Assembly (NCBI GenBank): GCA_003427395.1
Contig: BFEA01000278.1
Coordinates: forward strand, 46,310-96,178
DNA length: 49,869 bases
Source of the DNA: Chara braunii
Taxonomy: Eukaryota; Streptophyta; Charophyceae; Charales; Characeae
Direction: 5' to 3'
The position numbers were made by a program, and so were the translations under genes. The notes under the pieces were generated by a model. It searched no databases and was not told the origin of the DNA. It saw nothing but the letters and a program-made list of their open reading frames with translations. How positions within the stretch are numbered: position 1 is the first letter of the stretch; each line of letters opens with the position of its first letter. Shown here in pieces: positions 39,960 to 49,869 of the stretch.

Positions 39960-41940
39960 AATATGTCTTAGGATTAACACAAGTGGCTAGACGGAGCGTC
40001 GCAAAACAGACCACAGGCTCGCCGCGGGACTACGCAGGGGTCTGCCTCACTTTTAAAGGTGTTTACCAGCTCCATATAGGACAACATAGAAAGCACGACC
40101 CCTTCTCACGATCACAAACAAATTCACCGCTAGGCTCACACAAGGCTGTTGCCTACTGACTTGATCAGAGACACCAGACCACACATCCTACGACATCTTA
40201 ATGCACTAACTTGCGACCTTCTCAGTTTCACCAATGATCCAATCCGTAATTCTGGTTCCTTTCGTCAGACTTTATTAACTCAAACTTTGCTTACCATGCC
40301 CTTAAATCTATTAACCACCTTTCACACGAAGGAGATCTCTCCCAATAGGTCTCCTAACCATCCCTCTCTTTCTAGGATGAGATATCACGCGACCCTTTTT
40401 AAAACACCTCCCTTTTGGAGATGAGTCTTTCGATAAACAACATTACCACCTTCCTTAATCTTAAGGGGTCTCAACCATAAAACAACGCAAACTGAGAGGC
40501 CTACTTTTGGGTCCTCTCCACAACTCAACCACAAAACAACTCAATTGAAGAACCTGCTTATGGACCCTCTTCGCAACTCAACCGTAAAACACCCAGCATG
40601 GTAAGTATTCGAGTCTCAGAAACTCGCGCAATCCCTTAGGATTCTCACCGTTCTGTCACACAACAAACTGCATTACCTCTCCTTATACTCGGCCCTATCA
40701 CCCACCCGTGGGCAGATCGCTCGAGCATACCGGAGAGTAGATAGTTCATATCCATTTATCCTCACAAAATCCACACAATAATCACTATTCATCATGATAA
40801 AATCCACACATGTGAGAGTGATTGTGATCGTCATATATAAAGAAATAGTGTCAGACAACGTTCGAACTCAGACACCCTCAGGGGTATAACATCCCAATTT
40901 AGGCGAACAAATATAGTCTTGAACTACTCGTATACACTTAAAGTCGAATACTCCTGTCTCAAATCGACACCAATATCACACAAAGGATGCCCCCCTTCTG
41001 GCTAGAGTCTTTAAACTAAAGTAGGCCCACATAGGGCGTAATTGTACCCCTCACCTGTCAAAAAATCTGTATAACTCAAGACATACCTAAATTTTGAATG
41101 ACACAAGGCCTATCTTGCCTCGATGGGTTGTAAGTTCACAACAATCTCGAGTCAAAGCGCTGCTTATACTCTTTCCTCATATCTCGTCGCAACACCCTCG
41201 AGGCCCTAAAGTCACGAGGATCCAAACTCAAACCCTACCAAACCTTCATGCATACCCTATTCACAAGCACATGGGTACGTATACCTTTATAACTCACGGT
41301 AGTGTGGCCAAGAGCGAACTCAATCCCCAAGCACAACCATTTTACTTCGAACCTTTGGGTGATATCCTTTAAGTACATGCCTAAGGGAACCAACTACCAT
41401 GATCAAGCTAAATCAAGACTCCTTAACCCAGATCGCATCCTCACACGGTCTCTTAGCACAACATACTGCTTACACTCATGACCCACTCTCACGTTTTGAT
41501 CGCGCTATAACCATTTTATCCCTAAGCAGTCATAAGAGTCTGAGAGCCACTTACCCCATCTACCTTAAGGTCTCTTTAGGGTCCCATATACACTCACATC
41601 ACCTTAGTGTATACACTCTTCCCAACTTATTTAGTATACAGTCATATCCTTGTTGGCTAAAATACGAGGCATGGAACCACACAATCAACAATCGCGCTAA
41701 CCAACTTCTACGTTCATATATACAAGATTGAATTTATTATAGTAAACCAGCCCAAAGCGGTCCAGGACTATCCCTTGACCGATTGCTCATTGGCTCACGG
41801 GTTAGAGTCTTCCCTTCCCTCACACTACTAAACTCTCTCTAACCCCACCTCCTCTATCACCTCTTTACATCTTTCAGTCACCCTATTCTCCCTTTGGCAT
41901 TCCCTTGGCCGCCTTTCCTACCCGACTACCGTTCAACTGC
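39960..41940. other. element 2 interior, mostly unrecognised
   Basis: No supported gene. The one clear feature is the tandem repeat at 40470-40600. Plus-strand frames at 40149-40424 and 41094-41731 lack any supporting evidence and lie opposite to element polarity. Confidence 0.4.
40470..40600. repeat. three-unit 53-54 bp tandem repeat
   Basis: CTCAACCATAAAAC-type starts at 40470, 40524 and 40577. The spacers form GAGAGG/CCTCTC in unit 1 and GAAGA/TCTTC in unit 2, so the stem is kept while its sequence changes. Confidence 0.65.
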
Positions 41941-41946
41941 TGCTTG

Positions 41947-44238
41947 TCATGCCTTTTTCTTCCCCACATCCCCCTTCTGGTTCCGTTGGCGTCCATCGCG
42001 CCCTCCAGTGCCTCCTCTGCCTCTACCTTGCCCTCTATTGTTGCGCCCTCCATCCCCGCGGCCTCTTCCAGCTTCCCGCCTCTGGCTTTCTGCACCGGTC
42101 ATGTCGCCTTGTGGCACCCGCTGTGTCGGTGGCTGCAACAGTCCCATAGGTAGAGTCGGCCGGATCTGGACTGCGGGAGGTCTAGGCGGCATCATAGTTA
42201 TTTGTGGGCCCAAACAAATGCCTTGCATCCACGACAGATATGGATTATATATAGGCCTTGGTCTCACTTGACCGTATGGTGTCCACGGCCCGTATAATGC
42301 CCACTCGGTCGGCGGAGGCCCCGCCTGTGCTGGCTTGGCTCTCAATTCGTGCGGGGTGGCCCCTCCCTGCCGCATGCCCTGCCCCTTTCCGGTACCTTGG
42401 CCTCCCTGGGCCCAATTCCTCGCCTTTCGTTGAGCCTTTGTCAACTTGGGAGATTCAGGCTCCCCTTTTCCTCCCGTCACACCCTTTTCTTTACTTTCTT
42501 GAGGGGCACGACCAATCTTTCCCCAACGATCACATACCACCCTTGCCCAGTGCTCTGGCCACCACTTACTCCTTTGCCTCTCCCGACCTGCAGCCGAGGG
42601 TGCTTCCCTGTTAATGGGCTCTCCCTTTGGCTCAGGCGCAATAGCAGGTAGAGTCATACCGGATCCTTGCTCCTCCTTGATCTCAATTACCCCCTCATCT
42701 TCATCTCTTTCCAGGGCGCAAGCTTATCTTCGCGGGGTCTTCTTGTGGGGGAGTAGCTCCTAATGATCCTTCCTTGCCCCTGCTTCGCCTCTCGCAGTCG
42801 GCCCACTCGATACTCCCTCAGAAACTCTCCTCTTGCCACGCCTGGCTTCTTCTAGCCGCGTCAACCTCTCTTCCAACATCCCAACTTGCCTCTGTATACC
42901 ACTCAACTCCCCTTGTGTCGACGCAACCTCGGCTGGCTTCTCAGGGCCCTTACCAAGCCGGCCTTCCATCCCATCCTACGGAAATCTCAACTTCAGATAA
43001 CTTTCCAGCTCATCCCAGGTCTGCGACTTTAGCATAAGGGTATACACCTCCTCACTCAACTCCTCGCAGACAAACAGCGGCAACATACTCCACATCGTCT
43101 TTTCGTCCCACATCTTCGCGAGGGCGAAATCCTGATAGCCGCCTAGGAAGGCAGCCAACCCCCTTCCCTGAAACAGCAGGGCGCGAAGCTCTGGGGGCAT
43201 CGAGTCGCCCACTGACTCGAACAACAACACTTTACTGAGGCACGTACTCCTCCAAGACAGGATTTTGGCGAAACCGCTCTCTTCAACCATGATGCTGGTA
43301 CCGGCCTGAAACGCATGACAAACAGTCGACCATCAGGTTGGGGCGCAAGACAGCTTAAAACAAACAGGGCTAGTAAAAATTGATTACTACCCGTCTCATA
43401 CCAACCCTCTTCCCATTTATACAATATGGCCCTAACTTTGGCTAGAGGGTTACCCATGGGGGCTCCGTTTACACAACTGACTGACCTGCCGTCCTAGCTA
43501 CCATATCCATTTATTTGTTCAATTCCATAAGAGACATACTCCAACAGGACACAAGGGCACCCTCTGTCGGTCAGCTGCTACACGAAGCTCATCCAAGTCT
43601 ACAGCCTCCCCATCGGGATCATGGGAGCTTGCATACGCATCAACCACTTTGGCCGCGCTCCTTAGTCCTTGGCTACCGGGCAAAAACCTCTGATCAAGAT
43701 ACAGGCCATATATTAATTCGCACGTGTATCGCATATACCCCTATTCGTGTGCCTTCACAGCGGCTTCTGCAGCGGCTTCCACTCTTGCCTATGCACCAAA
43801 GCTTTCTTCTACTAAGACCTCTGGCATGGTAACTCGTAATGGGGCTGAGGGAAGTGCAAACTCTTTCGCGTGTTTCACCTCTACCTGGGTCACCACCTGC
43901 TCCTCCCTTTCCTGGACCCTGCCTCTTGCCCATTTTGCGGCGGCTGCCTCAGCTACTCTCAAGGGTTTCGCGAGTAGGCTTTCATGCCCGAGTGTCAACT
44001 CTATCCCGTGCAAGACCCAGAATGATGGCGAGGTGTACAACGTCACCCTCACAATCGCACAATCTTTATCATCATTAAAGCCGGACTCGATCCAAGTGAA
44101 CATACCCACGCCCATCAATATGCCCCACCAGGAAGAGATATACTCTCCTTCCTTGACTCTCCTTGGCAATGATACCTCGAGTCCATCTTCCTTTTTAACG
44201 GACAAAGCCATATTAGGATCTTCCTTTGCATAAGGCAT
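41947..44238 (-). pseudogene. gag: Gag-like polyprotein of element 2
   Basis: About 764 codons from ATG at 44238 to TGA at 41947-41949. Order: hydrophobic/aromatic N-terminal part (ISSWWGILMGVGMFTWIES); Ala/Glu-rich helix; capsid-like centre (KVRAILYKWEEGWYETGSNQ, then MPPELRALLFQGRGLAAF, MWDEKTMWSMLPLF, TWDELESYLKLRFP); coiled coil (IQRQVGMLEERLTRLEE); acidic linker; Pro-rich part; and a basic tail (GRGRGDGG, GQGRGRGGTGG). Where element 3 has its zinc knuckle, this copy reads VCDRWGKIGRAPQE, with only the first Cys left. Internal stops are all TAG (43789, 43741, 43494, 42976, 42760) or TAA (42724), and Gln fits each. One-base frameshifts near 43565 and 43310. It lies 1.3 kb downstream of the PBS. 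Confidence 0.65.
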
Positions 44239-45528
44239 CCCGAGTTGGTTTCGCTCCGGTCTGGGTTCTGCCCATCACAGAAAACGCCCAGCATACGCCT
44301 TCCGTTATCATACTAATAATCGCGTTCCAACATCCCTACCCCTCTTTGAACAACGATCCGGATGCACAAACTTTAACAGACCGTCATAAATCAATAAACG
44401 GACTTGAGACACTCATATAAATCCTTGCAGACTAAATAGTTCAAATACATACTTCAGATACATGACCCATATAAATATTTCTGACAAGGATAATTGTCAA
44501 AGGAATATAGTCATCCAACACATAGTCTCACACAAATAGACGTTAGGCAAGCTTACTCAGGTAAGGTCTGACGTCTACGGATGAGTTCAATATATAACTC
44601 AAGAGAAATATCCTTAGACAAATAGCCTCAAGTCCTTAGCCCCAACCCATAGACCAAAGCGGATGGCCCGAACCTGGAAGGATTCAAGCGAAGGTCTAAA
44701 CACCAGTTACAATTCATTGCCCCATCAAAAATAGGCAAAATAATCTAGGTATTAGCCCCTCCACTGCTACTCCGCCTGCCTCTAGGATTAGATACCCTCC
44801 TTTTTAGGAACAGACGTCATGCAAATTCACTACTCCCCGTAGTCCTTTCCATTGAGGCCTTAACACAGTGCTCACTGTATCTCTTTACTGCCTTATACGC
44901 CTAATTTCAAACATACCACGCGAGACAGACCTCAGACTTCCATGGCTATACAACCCAAGCAACTGCTTGGAACCCAGACTCAAGGATCCCAATCCATACC
45001 CATACAGACTTTCAACATCCTTAGCCTAACTTTCCTCGAAGTCCCTTGATGAATTCTAACATAATAGGCTTCCTTTACTCATCCTATGCCTCGCCCTAAA
45101 GCCAAAGTACCCTATCGCACTCTTGACCACTCGGGTAACTTCCCTTAGCCATAATGGGTACCTTATGAGGCTAACTCTCTCAACCAACATGCCCAGTCAC
45201 ATTGGCATCATCTCATTCCACCTCAACCATATTAGTTTTGCAAAGCATCATCTTAGCCAGTCAATTATCAGGGTTAAAAACGGTACTCAACTCCAACTGC
45301 CATCATGCTAGTCAGGATACGTAAGTGCATAGTCAAAACTTACCCCTCTCGCGCCATCCTCACTACACCAACCGGAACCCACTCACACAATCAACCCTCA
45401 CCCGCTTTCTATCCAATGCCATCAATCGATTATTCACAAAAGCCCAAAGAAAACTTCCTACTTTGCCTATTTCTCGCATTCCCATACCCGGATGTCGTTC
45501 CACCAGGAACAACGGTAGGCAACCGTTA
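44239..45528 (-). other. element 2 leader between PBS and gag
   Basis: 1.3 kb without a supported gene. Next to the PBS is an AACGGT-AGGCA-ACCGTT hairpin (45511-45527). Confidence 0.5.
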
Positions 45529-45546
45529 TCCCCGGCAACGACGTCA
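45529..45546 (-). promoter_or_regulatory. primer-binding site of element 2 (tRNA-Asp)
   Basis: TGACGTCGTTGCCGGGGA on the minus strand, two bases after the LTR end. It differs from the element 1 PBS only at the third base. Confidence 0.75.
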
Positions 45547-46017
45547 CCTGTCGAGCGCATCGGTCCGACACCGCACAGAGCAGCACGGGATGCTCCCAGC
45601 CGCGTCACGCAGGAGTTGGTTTAAACCCTTCGTCGCAATATATATGGAGCTTCCGCAAGCCGCTCCGGCCGAGTGCGTCAGCCATACCTCCCACGAGCCC
45701 CTACGACAGGATAGGGCCTACCCGAGGCACGACTTACCTCCACCTTACGGGAGCTGTCACCTCCCTTCGGTGGGTGTATCCCCGCCGAGCTACCAGTTTA
45801 CGGTACGAAAGCTAATCAGTTGCAATCGCAGAGGTGGACCAGCCGAGGGTGTTTCTCGTTCGCTGTAGCATAGGGGGTACACGAGGTAATAAACCTCTAT
45901 CGGACCCACACACGAACCGACATCTTAGGGGGGTTGAGGTCCCAAGCGCGACTCATCGTCGGTCGACTAGGACGTATCCCACTCACCACGCATACACCAC
46001 TCCACAAACGCCAAAAT

Positions 46018-46020
<3 letters not shown>

Positions 46021-46059
<39 letters not shown>
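46021..46059. repeat. (CA)n microsatellite
   Basis: CA tract, much longer than at the same place in LTR2-A (32909-32926). Confidence 0.96.
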
Positions 46060-46060
<1 letters not shown>

Positions 46061-46312
46061 CGAACAACGCGACAACACTCCTAGTCCCTTCAGCGTCTAT
46101 CTCATAACCTTTTGCAGCGGAAAATCAAGTAAGCGGCACGCGATGGGCTTAGTATAAAAATCGTGAGGCCGTAGCGTCTTGTCATATCGACTGGCAATGC
46201 AAGCGTACGCAAGTGGTCGCAAGCATGAAGTACTATGTAGTACCCGCAATCATGGGGTCCTGGATAATAATCGAGGGTCACCTTCGACACTCAAGTGTCG
46301 GCTGACACGCGT

Positions 46313-46863
46313 CTCGAGGGGTTAATCTCTCAGCGCTAGACAACCGTCATGCGCGGTTGAAGACCACACACCCTCTTCTGCACCCTGTGCAGAGTGGGTG
46401 GTGCACAGGTCTATACCTGTGGTGGCAGTCGTTTCTTACTGCCCTGGAGATGAGCCCCACTCCAGGCCTGGACAAAAGTCAACGGGTTTGATTTTGACGG
46501 CTGTCACGGACTACAACGTCCAACTGTAAAAATTTTAAAAAGCAAAGGATAAAAGGGGATCTCCCTTCTCTCTCAAACACATAATCTGGCTAACCCTTGC
46601 GCACGATCACAGTAAGCCGCGCGCATACCCGAAGCACATATAAATATATACATAAGGTTTATTTATATATGACGATCACTTCCCATAGTCACAGTGAGAC
46701 TCCTCTCAGTCATATATGTATATAATCGCAGGCAGTCTCATCCAAAGTCCGGACCCCACACTTACCTGCAATCACATCAAAGGTCCAACAAAAGTCCACG
46801 CACTACACGGGGTCAACTTCAACCATTCTCTATNCTCATACCCCTTGCTTTAGCCATACAGAC
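46313..46863. other. segment present only in LTR2-B, with back-to-back hairpins
   Basis: Relative to LTR2-A (33173) about 550 bp is extra. Its first part holds at least five perfect inverted repeats in about 120 bp: CAACCG/CGGTTG, CTGCAC/GTGCAG, CACAGGT/ACCTGTG, GGCAGT/ACTGCC and CTGGAG/CTCCAG. One N lies at 46834. It may be an insertion here or a loss from LTR2-A; no clear target duplication. Confidence 0.6.
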
Positions 46864-47029
46864 CTCATTCTTGTGCAACTCCCCAAAATAAATACTCAGT
46901 ACTTTTGTTAAATGGTCATTCAATAAAGTCCGGGTAAAAACACAATGAAACAATTAAAACCACAGGGCTAATGCAACTCCCCAAGAGTGAATAGACGTTC
47001 AATCGCAAACCGACGAATCGGCAACCGAC

Positions 47030-47048
47030 CTGTTATCAGTGATAACAG
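47030..47048. promoter_or_regulatory. 19-bp palindrome, LTR2-B copy
   Basis: Identical to 33342-33360. Confidence 0.6.
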
Positions 47049-47926
47049 AAGATGATCCTCGTAGGATCAAGCTGAAACTAGTCCAAATCCTGAATCAATC
47101 GATCAAGAAGACTTGTAACACAAAACAGGTCAATCCCCAAGCTAAAATCATAAGTGTATGGAGAATACAACTCCATAACACATTCTCACCCAAGATCATT
47201 CTAGTTGACTAAGTCTGAATCTACCTTTGAGCAGTGCCCAAAGCAAAGGTAGACCCTGACATAATCTCCTCTATACAGAGTGGATCGCCAGAATCGCCAT
47301 CTGTCAAAATATAATCTATCTCCTTTAAACTAAGAAAATTTTGGCAGCGCTTCCCGTAGGAAAAGTGTCTTTTCAGAATTTATATAAGCCTGAATATGAA
47401 AACAGAAATAGTCTTTGAGCTTCCAAAGTCCAACTTTGTCTAACTCCCTGAATTAACAAAAGTTTGGGCAGCACTCCCCTTAGAAAATGAGACTTTCCAG
47501 ATTTTTACTAAGTCATATATGAACTTTTAGACAAGTTGAACTTTGAAAAGTCAAGAATTAACTAACTCCCTGGATTTGTAGAAATTTTGGCAGTGCTTCC
47601 CGTAGAGAAAGTAGCTTACCAAAGTCTATACAAAGCCAAGTATAACAAAAGATCCCAGAAAATACGAGAATTGATCTAAGTAAAAATAAAGTTAACTCTG
47701 AAAATGCAGGAATTGAAACTAACTCTCATGGCTCTAGCACGTGGCGAGCGACTAAAGCAACTACCTATCAAACTGAAACTCAGACTAAGTGGTAGCCTCA
47801 CTCAGTCACATGCAGGCCAAACCACCAAGGTAAGTACTATCGTCATCTCAAAGTCAATTTAGCAGAGGATAGTTCATGACCTTTCAATGATTTAACCCTT
47901 TATACCCCGCTTACATAAGGCGTAAA

Positions 47927-48834
47927 GTCAGGCCATCCAATCTTATGGAACATGCTTGACTCAACCATTAGAGTATATACGAAAAAGTTGCACAACTACT
48001 TCTTTCTTCCTTTGGGCGTACGCCTAAGTCATTCATCTTAGAAACAATGCTTAGTCGCCCTGAACTGTTTAATACCCAAGTTATATATACCTCTCCGAGC
48101 TTAGTGTTCAAAAGTTGAACGTATGACTGAGCCATTCATCTTAGAAACAAAGCTTAGCCTGCGCAAAGTTACCTTCAGTTATATTATTGATTATACTCTC
48201 TTCAAGTTTATGATAAGCTATAGTCAGACCACCCAATCTTATGGGACCCTGTCTAACCAGCCCGTTCTTAAGTAGAATAGTAATAAAATATAGCCAAATT
48301 ATAACCTTTTGGGTTCCATCATGTGCGACACATTGGGCCAGACCACCCAATCTTATGGAACATGTATGGTCCTCTGTCGGGTTCATTTCTCTCTGACCCA
48401 TCTGTGTGCTGCATGAGTCCAAAGTCATCCAATCTTATGGAACATGCTTTATCCTCAACAAGAATTACTCCCTAAGAATAAAACAACCAAAAGAGTTGAG
48501 CCATTCATATTAGAAACAAAGTTCAACCACTTTTTCTTAGCACAAAAAAAAGGCAGAGTACTCTGAGTTAGACCCAGAGACTGTTCAAAAACCACCCAGA
48601 AATAAACAACGACCAGACCATCCAATATTTTATAACAATGTCTGGTCCTCAAGTTTGCACAATGAAAACCCCACAAAACAAATAGTCAGACCATTCATCT
48701 TAGAAACAAAGTTTGACGAAATTAAATAAACACAACGGTCAAACCATTCATCTTAGAAACAAAGCTTGGCCTTTTCAGAAAAATAGAACAAACATAGCAG
48801 TCAGGCCATCCAAACTTATGGAACCATGCCTGAC
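47927..48834 (-). ncRNA. LTR2-B stem-loop array
   Basis: Second copy of 34241-35142 with the same eleven positions. Unit 1 pairs better here. Unit 9 reads GTCAGAC/GTTTGAC instead of GCCAGG/CTGGC-type arms, keeping the stem. Confidence 0.8.
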
Positions 48835-49103
48835 CCTATAAGACCCTTCGAATCTCAAGCAAAACCACCTTTCTCCCACCCCTCCCCCTGATGCAACCCT
48901 TTGTCACAATTTATTTTCAGACAGACAAAAAAAACTGAAACTGTCATTATACATACATTCCTTTACTTAGTCTGATTTGCGTCCTGAAAGTCAAACTAAC
49001 GTCAAAGTAGGGCTGCATACAATACACTCAGTCGATACATAGGACGCTGCACAGATAGGGGCTATGTTGGGTTTATAGAGGGGAAACAATGGTTACCTTT
49101 CAA

Positions 49104-49153
49104 TTCCCTGCCTCCAGAACTCCTCCTGAGTTCCGAAAGAGCTCCCACAATCG
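49104..49153 (-). promoter_or_regulatory. 50-bp hairpin segment, LTR2-B copy
   Basis: See 10058-10107. Confidence 0.6.
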
Positions 49154-49543
49154 GTGGGGCAACCACCCACAGGCCTTGGCACGGATTACGGGTTGCAGTC
49201 CCGTTTGCCGGCTTCCTCTCTGAACCAATAAACTAGACTTAGAAGAAGAAGGGTAGAAAGCGAAAGTTTAAGTCTCTCAGATCCAGGGAGGGTGCGCTCA
49301 GACTTGCGTGAGAGGGCCTTGTTACCTTCAAGTCGCCTGAGGGCCTCGCAATGGCGGCCAGACCACAACAGCTTGACCAAAACTGAAATCAGATTGTCGA
49401 AATCGACCCCCCGACGGCCCCGTAGCTCCCGCAACAATGACCTCCCTTCACAGGGCCCGGCCACACCTCCAAGTCACCGGGCCTTCACCTTCGATCAACG
49501 AGCAGTTACGCAGCCTTAGACAGGCTGCATTCGAACAGTGCGC

Positions 49544-49869
49544 TGTCGGTGCGAATACCCTTACAAGGGTATCCGCCCTGGTTTTTGCAAGTGACAGAAA
49601 ATAGTTTTGGTCTAGAGTTTAAGTATACCGCGCTAAGCGCGACTGCGTCAGTAATTGCTTTGACTGGATGGTTGACCGCAATAGTGAGTGCGTGGGCGCG
49701 CAGGCTTAAGGCGCGCGTGATTCTTTTCTGTTGTTGATCGTGAAGCCGNCCCGGACCTCAGTCNTTCTGCTTGGTGACATTTATTTTATTATTTTATTTA
49801 TTTTTGATTAAGCAGGAAATTAAGGATATTTCCTTTTGATTGGTACATTTGACCGAGTCGAGCGCGCGT
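49544..49869 (+). mobile_element. repeat family X, copy 2 (cut by window end)
   Basis: Starts TGTCGG directly against the end of LTR2-B; palindrome at 49551-49576. Lacks the 400 bp inserted in copy 1. Ns at 49749 and 49764. Confidence 0.7.

Larger units (their letters stand above)
45549..49543 (-). mobile_element. element 2, LTR2-B (5' LTR)
   Basis: Direct repeat of LTR2-A, starting TGTCGAG at 45549. About 550 bp (46313-46863) is extra. The outer end, expected TGCGCA, reads TGCGC and is directly abutted by X copy 2, so no target-site duplication can be checked. Confidence 0.85.

Noticed and set aside
43724-44233. 169-codon plus-strand ORF
   Set aside because: Shadow of the Gag-like minus-strand frame, which has far more natural composition and continues beyond both ends.
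1-49869. CRISPR arrays, bacterial operons or phage genes
   Set aside because: None seen; repeat types, splice-like signals, LTRs and microsatellites are eukaryotic.

Overview
Eukaryotic nuclear DNA, almost entirely transposable elements and simple repeats; I found no intact host gene. Two things suggest a green-lineage organism, probably a green alga. First, the primer-binding sites of the LTR retrotransposons match the 3' end of a plant-type tRNA-Asp. Second, every Gag-like reading frame I could follow is interrupted almost only by TAG/TAA codons that sit where Gln would fit, and the frames end at TGA. That is the ulvophycean-type nuclear code (TAA/TAG = Gln, TGA = stop). The taxon is an inference; decay of CAG/CAA codons by C-to-T change is the rival explanation.

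Layout. 1-4.1 kb: CT/TG/TAG microsatellites, degenerate minisatellites and a hammerhead-ribozyme-like motif (minus strand, 132-186). 4.1-5.2 kb: copy 1 of a repeat family here called X, which starts TGTC(A/G)G and carries a conserved palindrome. 7149-29097: element 1, read on the minus strand, with two unusually long direct repeats (LTR1-L 7149-15606, LTR1-R 20229-29097), a 4.6 kb interior, and a tRNA-Asp PBS at 20209-20226. LTR1 contains an array of stem-loops and, in antisense, pieces of a spliced gene with repeated modules and microsatellite-filled introns. 29098-32437: element 3, with a Gag-like frame on the minus strand (31354-32400) ending in a canonical CCHC zinc knuckle. 32438-49543: element 2, minus strand, with LTR2-A (32438-35840), LTR2-B (45549-49543), PPT, PBS and a Gag-like frame (41947-44238). 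An X copy and a second Gag-like frame (36478-37449) lie inside it. 49544-end: X again.

LTR1 and LTR2 are different families but share a U5-like region, a 19-bp palindrome and a 50-bp hairpin segment. I recognise no reverse transcriptase, integrase or protease, so these look like gag-bearing non-autonomous elements.

The strongest candidate for something undescribed is the stem-loop array in LTR2: eleven units per LTR, with an invariant AUCUUA hexaloop and both inner and outer stems covarying. Two Tn5/Nextera mosaic-end junctions (12983-13020, 39037-39074) are library or assembly artefacts, and there are five single N bases (1614, 32008, 46834, 49749, 49764), so local sequence should be treated with care.
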